DNA of 42,464 bases from the NCBI GenBank assembly GCA_900320225.1, contig ONRL01000060.1, positions 1 to 42,464 on the forward strand, written 5' to 3'. The position numbers and the translations under genes are program-made. This document shows positions 7,580 to 16,882 of the stretch, in pieces. The notes beneath the pieces are model-generated. The model was not told the DNA's origin. It made no database searches and was given only the letters and a program-made list of their open reading frames with translations. Every line of letters starts with the position of its first letter. Within the stretch, counting starts at the first letter, position 1. Source of the stretch: an uncultured Lentisphaerota bacterium (GTDB lineage Bacteria; Verrucomicrobiota; Kiritimatiellia; RFP12; UBA1067).

Positions 7580-10567
7580 TCACTGAAATGCGATTTTCCT
7601 GAAGTCCGCCACGGTCTTCACCGGGCCAAGGTAGTCGTCGCCATGCGCCGAAAGACCAACCGCCTTGAAATGCTCTTTGCCGCACTTTATCTTCATCCGC
7701 TGCTCCGGTGGCAAGTCATCCTCCACGCCCGTGCCTTTCGTCTCCACCACGAAATACAGCCGTTCGTCCCCGTCCTTCTCCAGTACCACCGCCCAGTCGG
7801 GATTGTAGGTGCCGAGCGGCGTCGGGATCGTGAACCAGCTGGGCAGCTTCGCGAACAACTTCACGTCCTCAGACCGGTCGAGGTCTTCCGCGAATTTCCG
7901 CTCCACCTCGGAATCAAAGAGAGCACAGTCGTAAAGACCGCGATTGGGCGTCGCCTCGAGATTTCTCGCGTCGTCGAGATATCCGATGATGGCCTTGTCG
8001 GCATCCTCGAAGAGGGATTGCAGCCAAACATCTGCGTCGGGAAGCCTCGTGTACTTGATACCGGCCACCATCATCTGCGCCAGCACGCCGCGAACAATCT
8101 TCACGGCGCCCTCCATGAACATCTGCGGGTTCTTGCGTATGTCGCCCGCACGCCCGCTCTCCAGCAGAATCCGCGCCGCCGTCCTGCGCGTGAGCGCGGT
8201 CTCGTTCTGTAGATAACCCACGATGTCCGGACATGGCATCTCGCCCAGTTCCACCGCCGTCTGCGCCCCCATCTTCACGTCCACCACGCTCACGCCGTCT
8301 TCCCCATAGCGCAAACTCCCCTTTTCATACGCGAAAAGCGGCTTCGTCACCACGAACTTCGTCCTGTCCTTCATCGCCTCCACGCACTTCTCGACCAACT
8401 CCTCCGTATCGACGCTCACGCGGTAGGACGTCTTGTACTTGATCTTGTCCCAAAGGTTCTTGAATTCAGGCGAGAGAAATCTTTGTTTGTTCAGGACGAG
8501 CTTGTGCGGCTTGCGTGGCTTCTTGACCGCATATCCGCCCACGATCTTCGCCAGCTCCTTGACTATCGCCGCCTTGATGGGTTTGAACTCTTCGTCCACC
8601 TTCACGCGCTTCGCCTTGAGCGCCGCGCGCAGCCTGTCCTCGACCTTACCCTTCGGTGTGATGTAGCCGCACGCCACAAGACCGTCGAAAACTCTGCCGC
8701 TCCCTTCCGTCCCCAGCGGATGCCTCTTCCCCGTCGGATCAGACACGGGGATGTACGCGAACGTCTCGCGCGTAACGATGCCGAACGTGATACCGGTGTC
8801 CTCCTCGATTTCCCTCTGGAGGTTCTCAGCAAAATTCGCAAAACTCTCGTTCGCCATCACCGTAAGACGGTTCACGCCGTCCTCGCGCACGCGCTCTCCC
8901 GACTGGTTGACGCAGATTCGCAACCCCCGTCCGATCATCTGCCGCCGCCTCATGTCACTGGAAATCTCGTTCAGCGTGCAGATCTGGAATACGTTCGGGT
9001 TGTCCCACCCCTCCTTCAGCGCAGAATGCGAGAAGATGAACCGCACCGGCTCGTCGAAGGAGAGAAGCCGTGTCTTGTCCTTCATGATCAGCTCGTAGCC
9101 GCGTTCTGCGTTGGCGCGCCCCGCATCGTTTGACTCGCTCGTATCAACGCTCCGTCCCTTCTTGTCGATAGAGAAGTAGCCGTTGTGAACCTTTTCCGCG
9201 TCGCCCGCCTTGAGTCCCAATGCGGCGAACTGCGGTTTCACGGCCATCTCGGCGTAGATTTCCTCGAACCATTCCGCATACTTTCCGTTGTACGCCCTGC
9301 CGTCCTCGCCGTAGCGCCGGTAGCAGTCCACTCGGTCGATGAAGAAAAGGCTCAGCACCTTGACGCCCTTGGCCCTGAGGAGCAACTCCTTTCGCAAGTG
9401 TTCCTCCACCGTTCTGCGCATCTGCTCTTTCTTCAAGGCGTCCGCCTCCGCGTTCCCCGCCGCACCTCCAATTCGCAGCACTTCCGGCTTCGACGTGAAT
9501 GTGAGGTATTCGCCGCCCTTCTCGCAACCGATGTCATCGACAATGTACCCCTCGTAGATGTCACGCATCCCGGACTTCTTGTGGAGGTTTTCGCCGCTCC
9601 TTACCTTGACGGTCTTGCGCGCCACCTTGCCGCCCTTGTCTATGTCCATTTCGACTCTCGCCGTAATCGCACCGCCCGCATTGTCTACCGAGACGAGACG
9701 GAAATATGCCGTATTGTGGCTGTCCGCAACCGTGAGCTCGGCCACCTCGATTTCCTTGACGAGTTTCTTCTCCATTGCGTCGATCGAGTCGAGCCGGTAG
9801 ATGAGTACGTTCACGTCTTTCTTGCGGTGCGTGGCTGAGTAGCGCAGCTGGCAGAGCGGCCCCAACGTCGCCATCGCCGCCTTCGACTTCTCCGTGCCGT
9901 CCACGCTCTGGGGCTCGTCCACGATCACCACCGGATGACATCCCGCGATAAAGTCGATGGGACGCCCCATCATCTTGTCGTTCTCGCGGTGGATGACGTT
10001 CTCCGAGCGGATGAACGACTGGATGTTGATGACCATGATCTGGATCGTGTCCGACACCGCGAAGCTGCGCACTTCGTTGAGCCGCCCCGAATCGTAGGCA
10101 AATGCGTCGTAGACGGGATTTCCGTATTGTGCTGCGAAATGCTCCTTCATCAACGCAAGCGAGCTCATCACCCCCTCCTTGATGGCGATGGAAGGCACGA
10201 CTACGATGAACTTGATGAAACCGTAGAGGCGGTTCAACTCGAACACCGTCCGCAGATAGACGTATGTCTTGCCCGTACCCGTCTCCATCCACACGCAGAA
10301 CTGCATCTGGCGCACCGACTCGTCGTCGCTCGGCGCGAGGCCGTTCCCCATCTGCACCTCGCGCACGTTCTCGGCAACCTGTTCTGGCGAAAGCCGCAGT
10401 TCGTTCGCGTAGGCCGCCGTCGTCCCCGACGCGGAGAACTCCTCGGGCAACGCTTGAACGGTGAAGTTCCCGGCCAACTTCTCCTGCCCCTTGAAGATGC
10501 CCGTCGCCGACGCGATCGCCTCGCGCTGGAAGTCGAGATCCGGTTCGAATTTGAGCGTTCCGTTCAT
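7580..10567 (-). CDS. res: Type III restriction enzyme, Res subunit
   Basis: 995 residues, normal length for Res. The N-terminal superfamily 2 helicase motor has Walker A in METGTGKT (near residue 97), motif Ia IVVVPSIAIKEGV, and motif II as VDEPQ (DEPQ variant). The second RecA lobe carries FIFSHSALKEGWDNPNVFQ and MIGRGLRI. The C-terminal nuclease is PD-(D/E)xK type: NPDWAVV (D924) and VVETKGTG (E942, K944). Res needs Mod and cuts DNA after ATP-driven translocation from two unmethylated sites. Its ATG overlaps the mod stop (ATGA), so the two are coupled. The motor and nuclease motifs are intact, so the enzyme is probably active. Confidence 0.95.
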   Translation of the reverse strand: MNGTLKFEPDLDFQREAIASATGIFKGQEKLAGNFTVQALPEEFSASGTTAAYANELRLSPEQVAENVREVQMGNGLAPSDDESVRQMQFCVWMETGTGKTYVYLRTVFELNRLYGFIKFIVVVPSIAIKEGVMSSLALMKEHFAAQYGNPVYDAFAYDSGRLNEVRSFAVSDTIQIMVINIQSFIRSENVIHRENDKMMGRPIDFIAGCHPVVIVDEPQSVDGTEKSKAAMATLGPLCQLRYSATHRKKDVNVLIYRLDSIDAMEKKLVKEIEVAELTVADSHNTAYFRLVSVDNAGGAITARVEMDIDKGGKVARKTVKVRSGENLHKKSGMRDIYEGYIVDDIGCEKGGEYLTFTSKPEVLRIGGAAGNAEADALKKEQMRRTVEEHLRKELLLRAKGVKVLSLFFIDRVDCYRRYGEDGRAYNGKYAEWFEEIYAEMAVKPQFAALGLKAGDAEKVHNGYFSIDKKGRSVDTSESNDAGRANAERGYELIMKDKTRLLSFDEPVRFIFSHSALKEGWDNPNVFQICTLNEISSDMRRRQMIGRGLRICVNQSGERVREDGVNRLTVMANESFANFAENLQREIEEDTGITFGIVTRETFAYIPVSDPTGKRHPLGTEGSGRVFDGLVACGYITPKGKVEDRLRAALKAKRVKVDEEFKPIKAAIVKELAKIVGGYAVKKPRKPHKLVLNKQRFLSPEFKNLWDKIKYKTSYRVSVDTEELVEKCVEAMKDRTKFVVTKPLFAYEKGSLRYGEDGVSVVDVKMGAQTAVELGEMPCPDIVGYLQNETALTRRTAARILLESGRAGDIRKNPQMFMEGAVKIVRGVLAQMMVAGIKYTRLPDADVWLQSLFEDADKAIIGYLDDARNLEATPNRGLYDCALFDSEVERKFAEDLDRSEDVKLFAKLPSWFTIPTPLGTYNPDWAVVLEKDGDERLYFVVETKGTGVEDDLPPEQRMKIKCGKEHFKAVGLSAHGDDYLGPVKTVADFRKIAFQ

Positions 10568-12594
10568 ATCGTCCTCACCGATTCGACGCCAGCTGACTTC
10601 AGGGTCGTGAGTGCGTTCGCCTTGTCCTCGTCCGAGGCGAAACCCGTCTCGCGGAACACCGCCGACCAGGGGAGTGCCGCACTTTTGCGCGTCTGCGCCA
10701 GAAGCGCCATCTTCTCAGCCACCTCTACTGTGATCTTCGCATCGAGGCACACGAACAGCTCCCCTCCGTTCACGATGCGAATCACGCATTCGCCGACGGC
10801 GTGCTCTGCGACCTCGGCAGTGAGCGGGATGTTCGACTTGAGCAGCACCTCGACAAACAGATCCTCAGCAGTGCGTCCCAGCAGTATGTTGTCGGCGGCG
10901 TTCTGAAGCTCCAGTTCAAGGTCCGCCGCGTTCGGGTTCCACGCCACCACGTTCGACGTGTCGAGTTTGTACACCCTGAATCCAACGTCGGGCTCGGCAA
11001 CTGGCGCGTCCACGCCATTGCCGAGCTGAAGTTGGGACGCCGCCTCCCGGTTGCGTTCACGCACAAATGCAAGAACTTTCTCCCCCGCGCGCCTAATCCG
11101 CTCCTTCCCGATTTCACAAAGTGTGTGAGGTAACTTTAACGAGTCGCAAAATTTGATTCCTAGTTCTATGGTTTCTCTGGCATTCACATCCGCTTTTTTT
11201 AGGGATGCATCAAGATCTTCAGGGATTTGAATGGCGATGAATTTACGTCTTGAAACATTTTCCCCTGAAGCGTTCAGACGCATAATCGCATCAGGGAAAG
11301 AACTTGATCCAGAAAATAGATCAAGAATAATATCATCGTCCCGTGTTGTTATTTTCGCGAGGAATTCGCACAGCGATGTTGGTTTAGGGTAATCAAACAC
11401 CTTAGCACCCAGGAGAGATTCAACTTCATCCGTTCCGTTCTTTGTGCTTCCAACATTCTTAAGAACAGTTGGAGGATTTACAACAGACCTGTCTTTTTCA
11501 TACCGGAGAATTCCCTTCTCGTTAAAGTAGAAGGACTTTACTAGTTGTCCTTTAGAATCATACGTCTCCTTCCCATCAAAAATCGACCTCATTTGAGCCG
11601 CCATGCACCACCCAGCTGAAAGGACAACATCTTCTGCAAGTTTTCCATCCTTGCATACCATTCGACCTGAAACTAGCGTCGTCGATTCCGAGCCACCCCA
11701 AGTTCCGCTTAACTCTGTTCCGTTAGGAGCATCCCATCTCGTTCCTGCCTTGAACTCGAAGTCAAAAGCTGGGTTCTTTCGTGATATCTTCTTGAGTGCG
11801 GAATGTTCTATCACGCCATCTCCACCCTTGAAGTTTGGAACCTTGGTCTTATCCCTGAAATAGCAGATAACATATTCATGAGCCCTTACAAAATGGCCCG
11901 CCTGTGTTCCTGTTCCTAAATCCCACACCAATTGAGCAACAAAGTTATCTTCACCAAACACCTCATCACATAGTTTTCGAAGACTTGCAGCCTCGTTATC
12001 GTCAATTGAGATGAAAATAACCCCGTCGTCTCGGAGAAGGTTGCGTGCAACGAGAAGCCGAGGAAAGAGCATGTTGAGCCAGTCCGTATGGTAGCGGCCG
12101 CTTGTCTCCGCATTGGCGCGGAGCTTGCGCCCATCAGAATCGACCTGGCCCGTCTGCTCCTTGTAGTTCCGGATCGAGTCGTGGAAGTTGTCGGCATAGA
12201 CGAAATCCTTTCCGGTGTTGTAGGGCGGGTCGATGTAGATCATCTTCACGCGCCTGTGGTACGCGCCCTGTAGGAGCTTCAGCACTTCAAGGTTGTCGCC
12301 CTCGATGTAGAGATTCCCAGTCGTATCCCAGTCTTTGGACTCCTCACGGCACGGACGCAACGTCCCCATCGACCGCGCCCGCGAGAACGCCCGCGCCTCC
12401 TCCTTGCCGTTCCAGATGAAGCTGTAGGAGGCCTTGCCCGTCTCCACCGCTTCGCCGAGGCAGGACTTCAGAACCTCAAAGTTGATCTTTCCCTCCCGCA
12501 CCGCCTCGGGGAACAGCGCCTTGACGGCCGCGACATTCGCCGCCGTCTCGTCCCAGCTCCCGCCGTCCATCTTTTCCATGCTTTCCGCCATCAT
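10564..12594 (-). CDS. mod: Type III modification methyltransferase, Mod subunit
   Basis: 676 residues from the ATG at 12594, chosen because AAGGAG lies 4 nt upstream; the frame stays open to 12669 without a better site. It is a beta-class N6-adenine methyltransferase: catalytic motif IV DPPYNTG (D122) comes before the AdoMet motif DLFSGSSS (D425), with the target recognition domain between them. It methylates one strand of the recognition site and sets specificity for Res. DNA for residues about 190-490 is clearly AT-rich, while both ends are GC-rich, suggesting the specificity part was exchanged by recombination. A leader of about 375 nt with several hairpins may precede it. Confidence 0.94.
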   Translation of the reverse strand: MMAESMEKMDGGSWDETAANVAAVKALFPEAVREGKINFEVLKSCLGEAVETGKASYSFIWNGKEEARAFSRARSMGTLRPCREESKDWDTTGNLYIEGDNLEVLKLLQGAYHRRVKMIYIDPPYNTGKDFVYADNFHDSIRNYKEQTGQVDSDGRKLRANAETSGRYHTDWLNMLFPRLLVARNLLRDDGVIFISIDDNEAASLRKLCDEVFGEDNFVAQLVWDLGTGTQAGHFVRAHEYVICYFRDKTKVPNFKGGDGVIEHSALKKISRKNPAFDFEFKAGTRWDAPNGTELSGTWGGSESTTLVSGRMVCKDGKLAEDVVLSAGWCMAAQMRSIFDGKETYDSKGQLVKSFYFNEKGILRYEKDRSVVNPPTVLKNVGSTKNGTDEVESLLGAKVFDYPKPTSLCEFLAKITTRDDDIILDLFSGSSSFPDAIMRLNASGENVSRRKFIAIQIPEDLDASLKKADVNARETIELGIKFCDSLKLPHTLCEIGKERIRRAGEKVLAFVRERNREAASQLQLGNGVDAPVAEPDVGFRVYKLDTSNVVAWNPNAADLELELQNAADNILLGRTAEDLFVEVLLKSNIPLTAEVAEHAVGECVIRIVNGGELFVCLDAKITVEVAEKMALLAQTRKSAALPWSAVFRETGFASDEDKANALTTLKSAGVESVRTI

Positions 12595-12686
12595 CTTTCT
12601 CCTTGCGACCGTTGACTTCTCTTGTGAGATTACGGTGCGTATGAAATCTCGTTCCGCGCTCATCGACATCGCGGAGACCGCCTCGC

Positions 12687-12722
12687 GTGCATGAAAAAAG
12701 AGCGCATGTTCCTTTCATGCAC
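12687..12722. repeat. 10-bp perfect inverted repeat upstream of mod
   Basis: GTGCATGAAA and TTTCATGCAC are separated by 16 nt, just upstream of the mod start region. It could be an RNA hairpin in the leader or a binding site for a dimeric regulator. Confidence 0.6.
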
Positions 12723-12769
12723 TCGTACGAAGCCCGACCAAAGGCCCAAAGGAATACACGGAAGAGACA

Positions 12770-12790
12770 ATGCGCCCGTATCGGGCGCAT
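12770..12790. repeat. 9-bp GC-rich hairpin in the mod leader
   Basis: ATGCGCCCG and CGGGCGCAT pair perfectly around a 3-nt loop. No T-run follows on either strand, so it is not a standard terminator. Confidence 0.6.
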
Positions 12791-12976
12791 CACCACTCAC
12801 ATGCCGTTCCTTTAGTGAAAACTGGTCGTATTTCGTACGAACGACGTGTAGCGTTGATGCTACGTTGTTGTTAGACGCCCGGCGGGGCTGGTGCGGCGCG
12901 TCCAGAGGCCGCGCCCTACCTTTCCGTTTTCCGGACTATGTTCCCGCGCCGCGTACACGCCTCGCTGGATGGTTGT

Positions 12977-12982
12977 AGTATA
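12977..12982 (-). promoter_or_regulatory. Candidate -10 box for the mod-res operon
   Basis: The minus strand reads GAGCTATACT. If used, transcription starts near 12970 and mod receives a leader of about 375 nt. No start codon lies at the 6-7 nt spacing seen elsewhere. Confidence 0.35.
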
Positions 12983-13062
12983 GCTCATTCCCTCGCCGGA
13001 ATCAAGCCCTAGCGCATAGTATTCACTCTACATACAGCAAGATCGCACTTGCAAAATGGTGA

Positions 13063-13091
13063 TTGACGGATCTACGCCAATGGCGTATAAT
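13063..13091 (+). promoter_or_regulatory. Sigma-70-type promoter of the toxin-antitoxin operon
   Basis: TTGACG (13063-13068), a 17-nt spacer and TATAAT (13086-13091) form the best canonical promoter in the window. The -10 ends 6 nt before the ATG at 13098, predicting a leaderless toxin message. Confidence 0.75.
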
Positions 13092-13097
13092 TACGGC

Positions 13098-13427
13098 ATG
13101 ATTTTCGTAGAGACCAGTTTGTTCACACGACGCATTGTCCAGGTTATGGACGATGACGCATACGGTGAACTGCAAGGTTACCTGACCGAACATCCTGATG
13201 CTGGGCCAGTTATCCCCGGGTCAGGAGGCGTGAGAAAGATCAGATGGAGTGGTTCTAGTAGAGGTAAGCGCGGAGGCTCACGCTTGATTTACTATTGGGA
13301 CAATGGCAATCAAATCCTGATGTTGTATGTCTACCTGAAAAGAGAACGAGAGAACCTAACCCCAAACCAGATTTCAATGATGCGAGAAATTGCAAAGGAG
13401 TTCAAAAATGAACAAGAAGAACTTTGA
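13098..13427 (+). CDS. RelE/HigB-family toxin
   Basis: 109 residues from the ATG 6 nt after TATAAT; an upstream in-frame ATG at 13056 lies ahead of the promoter. The fold signature is RelE-like: GVRKIRWSGSSRGKRGG followed by RLIYYW, then a hydrophobic strand ILMLYVYLKRE and an acidic tail. HigB-type toxins are ribosome-dependent mRNA endonucleases. The antitoxin overlaps its 3' end, the toxin-first order typical of HigBA. The DNA is more AT-rich than its neighbours and lies beside a type III restriction locus, consistent with acquisition as part of a defence island. The family is clear; the exact subfamily (HigB2-like) is my judgement. Confidence 0.88.
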   Translation: MIFVETSLFTRRIVQVMDDDAYGELQGYLTEHPDAGPVIPGSGGVRKIRWSGSSRGKRGGSRLIYYWDNGNQILMLYVYLKRERENLTPNQISMMREIAKEFKNEQEEL

Positions 13428-13725
13428 GATGCTACTTGAGAGCATGCGAGAAGGCGCGCAAATCCTGCGTGGTGAGAAGGCTCCATCCCGTCGATTTGTC
13501 GTTGACAAAAAAGAAGATGTACAGTTTGTGCGCCAGACGTTTCATGCTAGTCAAGACGCCTTTGCAAAGTTCATGGGCGTAAGCGTCGGCACATTGCGGA
13601 ACTGGGAACAAGGGCGACGACGTCCAACGGGAGCCGCCCGTGTACTGCTCACGATTGCGTTGCGGCAGCCAGAACTGTTTCGCGCTGCCGTCCAGGAAAA
13701 CTGTCCAGAACTGTCTTTCTGCTAA
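13408..13725 (+). CDS. HTH antitoxin, HigA-like
   Basis: 105 residues. The ATG at 13408 follows AAAGGAG by 7 nt and overlaps the toxin end by 20 nt, giving coupled translation. A DNA-binding helix-turn-helix lies in SQDAFAKFMGVSVGTLRNWEQGRRRP (XRE class). The N-terminal 45 residues (KNFEMLLESMREGAQILRGE) would bind the toxin. As in other type II systems, it should neutralise the toxin and repress the promoter at 13063-13091. Its stop is 9 nt from the stop of the convergent mfd gene, with no visible terminator between them. Confidence 0.9.
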   Translation: MNKKNFEMLLESMREGAQILRGEKAPSRRFVVDKKEDVQFVRQTFHASQDAFAKFMGVSVGTLRNWEQGRRRPTGAARVLLTIALRQPELFRAAVQENCPELSFC

Positions 13726-13734
13726 TCCTCGCCG

Positions 13735-15513
13735 CTACAACGTCACCATATCACGATCCTCTAGCTGGAGGATGCGTTTAGCAAGAGCGGCGATGCGTTT
13801 TTCCGGCGACGGCGCGGAAAGCTGCTCGGCGAACGCCGGCCCGGCCTTGCCGACGCGGTAGAAGACGGCGCGGCCCTTGCGCACGTCGATGCGGCGGATG
13901 CCTGCCTGCGCGCATAGGACGCGGAGCTCCGCGAGCTTCACAAGGCGCATCGCCGCCTTCGGGAGCTTGCCGAAGCGGTCCGCCAGTTCGCCCTTCAGAC
14001 GCGTGACGTCCTTGAGCGTGGACGTCTCGGCGAGACGGCGGTGGAATTCCATGCGCTGTCCTTCATCCTCGACGTAGTCGTACGGCAGGCAGGCACCGGA
14101 CGCGTCGGCGTCGTCCGACCCCGGCGAGAAGTCGAGGAAGTCGAAATTGAGCGTCACGTCCACCACGTCCGGTACGTGTTCGCCCTTGAGACGCGCAACC
14201 GTACGCTGCAGGAGCTGGCAATAGAGCTGGAATCCCACGGCGGCGATGTGGCCGCTCTGCTCGCGTCCGAGCAGATTGCCCGCGCCACGTATCTCGAGGT
14301 CGCGCATTGCGATACCGAACCCCGCGCCGAGCCCCGCGTGGCGCTTCAGCGCGTCGAGGCGCTCGCGCGCCTCGGCGTCCACGAGCCCTTCGGCGGGCAG
14401 CAGGAAGAAGGCGTAGCCCTGGCGCGCCGAACGCCCCACGCGGCCGCGCAGCTGGTAGAGCTCGGCGAGGCCGAAGCGGTCCGCGCGGTCCACGAGGATC
14501 GTATTCGCGCGCGGGATATCGAGACCGCTCTCCACGATCGTCGTGCACAGGAGCACGTCCGAACGCCCTTTCGCGAACGCCTGCATCTTGGCGGAGAGCG
14601 TGGCCGACGGCATCTGCCCGTGCGCCACCTCGATGCGCGCGTCGGGCACGAGCGCGCGCAGGCGCGCCGCCGCCTTCTCGATCGTCAGCACGCGGTTGTA
14701 GAGGTAGTAGACCTGCCCCCCGCGCGCAAGCTCGCGTGTGATGGCGGCGCGCACGGTCTCGTCTGAGTCACGCACGATTTTCGTCTCCACCGCCACGCGC
14801 TCGCGCGGCGGCGTGCGCAGGAGAGAAAGATCGCGCGTGCCCGTCATGGAGAGGTAGAGCGTGCGCGGAATCGGCGTGGCGCTCATCGTCAGGACGTCCG
14901 CCGTGGCGCGCAGGCGCTTGAGGTGTTCCTTGTGGCGCACGCCGAAGCGCTGCTCCTCGTCGATGACGATGAGGCCGAGGTCGTGGAACTGCACCTTCGC
15001 GGACAGGATGGCGTGCGTGCCGATCACGATGTCGGTGGCGCCGGAGAGCAGGCGTGCACGCGTGCCTTTCTTCTCTTCGGCGCTCTGGAAACGGCTCATC
15101 GTCTCAATGCGCACGGGCGTGTCGGCGAAGCGCGCGAGGAAGGTCTCGTAGTGCTGTTCCGCGAGCACCGTGGTGGGCGCGAGCAGCGCGGTCTGGCGTC
15201 CGTTCATCGCGGCGATGAACGCGGCGCGCATCGCCACCTCGGTCTTGCCGTAGCCCGCGTCGCCGCACACGAGACGGTCCATCGGCTTCGACTGCGCCAT
15301 GTCGTTCTTCACGTCCTGGATCGCGTGCGCCTGGTCGTCGGTCTCCTCATAGGGGAACGCCGCCTCGAACTCGGCGACGCCCGGCGCCGTGACGTCATAC
15401 GCAAAGCCCGGCACCACGGCGCGGCGCGCCTGCGTCTCGAGGAGCGACGCCGCGAGGTCCTGCACCGCGCGCTGCGCGTCCGCCTTGTCCTTCGTCCAGC
15501 GCGCCATCCGCAT
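13735..15513 (-). pseudogene. mfd: Mfd transcription-repair coupling factor, 3' part (frameshifted)
   Basis: About 590 residues in a different frame from the 5' part. It holds the relay region (ARWTKDKADAQRAVQDLAASLL), the RecG-like translocase with Walker A in CGDAGYGKTEVAMRAAF, motif II DEEQRFGVRHKE, SATPIPRT, the second RecA lobe (QLRGRVGRS) and the C-terminal TRCF domain. Mfd removes stalled RNA polymerase and recruits UvrA. Compared with known Mfd, the roughly 34 residues joining the polymerase-interacting domain to the relay helix are missing, and the frame changes at the same point (about 15505). An ATG at 15513 or 15507 could restart translation. Either the gene is broken or the assembly is wrong here. 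Confidence 0.8.
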
Positions 15514-16759
15514 ACTCGATCGTGAACACTTCGCTGCGCGTGCCGCCGACCTCGACCTCGGTGGATCCAAGGAACCGCCCGATGCCGTAGTCCACATGCA
15601 CCACGTACTCGCCTGGCTCGATGTCGAGCGATTCGGAGAGACGCTGTCCCGTCACGCCCGCCACCTGCGCGCGCGGCGCGCGCCGCCGGTGCGCGAACAC
15701 GCGGTCGCCCCTCGTCACGACAACGAGTCCCGGCACCTCGAACCCACCGCCGAGCTCGCCGTCCTCCACCACGAGCGCGCCCCTCTTCTCCGCCGCCGCG
15801 AGATGCGCCGCGAGACGCGCCCGCGCCGCCTCCAGCAGTTCGGGGCTGCGCGCCGACTCCGCGCCGAGCTCCGCGAAGCCCGGCAGCGGCGAGCTCTGGA
15901 ACGTCCCCTCCGGCACGCCCGGCGGCGCGGGCATCCCCGAGAAGATCTGACGGAAATTCACGTTTCCGAGAAGCGAATGGGAAAGCCCCGTGTAGGAGTT
16001 GTGGTCCACCCAGAGGATCGTCGCGCCGGCGGGCAGGATGTCGAGGAGACGCGTCTCCTCGCCGCTTGGCACGGTGACGGGCGACAGCTCCGCCGAAGGC
16101 ACGTTCTTCACGGAGGTCTGTAACGCGGGATCGAATTCGCGCAGCGACTCGAGGTCCTCGCCGAAATACTCCGCGCGCACGGGACGCGCCGCGCCGGGCG
16201 ACCAGGCGTCGAACACGCCACCGCGCACGGCGTACTGTCCCACGGCCGTCACCTCGCCCGCGCGCTCGTAACCGGCGGCGGCGAGACGCGCCTGCACCTG
16301 CGAGAACGCGCTCGCGGCGTCGCCCGGCACGAGACGTACCGTCGCGGCATCCACGGCGGCGGCGTCCGGCACGCCCGTCAGAAGCGCCGCGCTCGGCGCC
16401 ACCACGACGAGCGGATACGGACGCATCCGCCACGCGCCGAGGGCCGCCGACACCTTGAGGCGCGCGGCCGTGGACGCCGGGTCGTCCTCGAGCGGCGGCG
16501 GGAATGAGAGCGCGCGCACGCCGCATTCGCCCTCCAATACGCGCAGATCATCCGCCACCGCATCCGCTTCGGGCAGACCCGGCGTGACCGCGAGCACGAA
16601 CGGCGCGTCCTCCGCGCGCGGCGTGCGCGCAAGCGCGGCGGCGGCAAACGCCGTGGCCGAACCGGAGAACGAAGGCAAAGCAAGCCTCGGGGACGGGCTC
16701 TCCGCCCCCTCCCAAAAGGCCTTCTCAAACAAGGCGAATCTCTTACTCGCCTTCAGCAC
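15395..16759 (-). pseudogene. mfd: Mfd transcription-repair coupling factor, 5' part (frameshifted)
   Basis: The first 418 residues or so are Mfd: UvrB-homology modules, then the CarD-like RNA polymerase-interacting domain (PGEYVVHVDYGIGRFLGSTEVEVGG) up to FTIEYADGA at about 15505. Beyond that the frame is junk until a stop at 15395. The normal continuation (a LYVPV...LGG-like stretch) is absent. The GTG at 16759 was chosen as start because it lies 7 nt after an extended -10 TATACT; a TTG at 16765 is only 1 nt after that box. Together with the 3' part the protein would be about 1000 residues, shorter than the usual 1100-1150. Confidence 0.8.
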
Positions 16760-16766
16760 GCCCAAT

Positions 16767-16772
16767 AGTATA
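16767..16772 (-). promoter_or_regulatory. Extended -10 box for leaderless mfd mRNA
   Basis: The minus strand reads TGGTATACT, ending 7 nt before the GTG at 16759. A CCCGCC/GGCGGG hairpin lies immediately upstream. Confidence 0.55.
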
Positions 16773-16828
16773 CCACAGATTCCCGCCGGCGGCGGGGATC
16801 AGCATTTCGCTTGAAAAACGCTGCCCTT

Positions 16829-16857
16829 ACTTCGCCTCTGCTGCCACTCGGCGAAGT
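16829..16857 (-). terminator. Inverted repeat after the phosphohexomutase gene
   Basis: ACTTCGCC and GGCGAAGT pair over 8 bp around a 13-nt loop, 25 nt downstream of the mutase stop. On the minus strand a TTTTT run follows about 10 nt later. It could terminate the dehydrogenase-mutase operon, but the spacing to the T-run is poor. Confidence 0.35.
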
Positions 16858-16882
16858 TCTCCTCAGCACGTGCCCGCCCGTT

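Larger units (their letters stand above)
12595..13062. other. Non-coding, hairpin-rich leader region upstream of mod
   Basis: No convincing gene is present. Several structures are visible: a 10-bp inverted repeat GTGCATGAAA (12687-12696) with TTTCATGCAC (12713-12722); a 9-bp stem ATGCGCCCG/CGGGCGCAT at 12770-12790; GTAGC/GCTAC at 12848-12863; and GGCGCG/CGCGCC at 12895-12915. The palindrome TCGTACGA occurs at 12723-12730 and again within TTCGTACGAA at 12832-12841. A minus-strand TATACT lies at 12977-12982. On the minus strand a 33-codon GTG-initiated frame starts about 25 nt after that box; it has no recognisable features. Confidence 0.6.

Noticed and set aside
12594-12669. Upstream start for mod at 12669
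   Set aside because: The frame is open, but AAGGAG just before 12594 and the usual Mod N-terminus favour the later ATG.
13735-16759. Programmed ribosomal frameshift in mfd
   Set aside because: No slippery heptamer is evident, and conserved residues are missing at the junction, which a frameshift alone would not explain.
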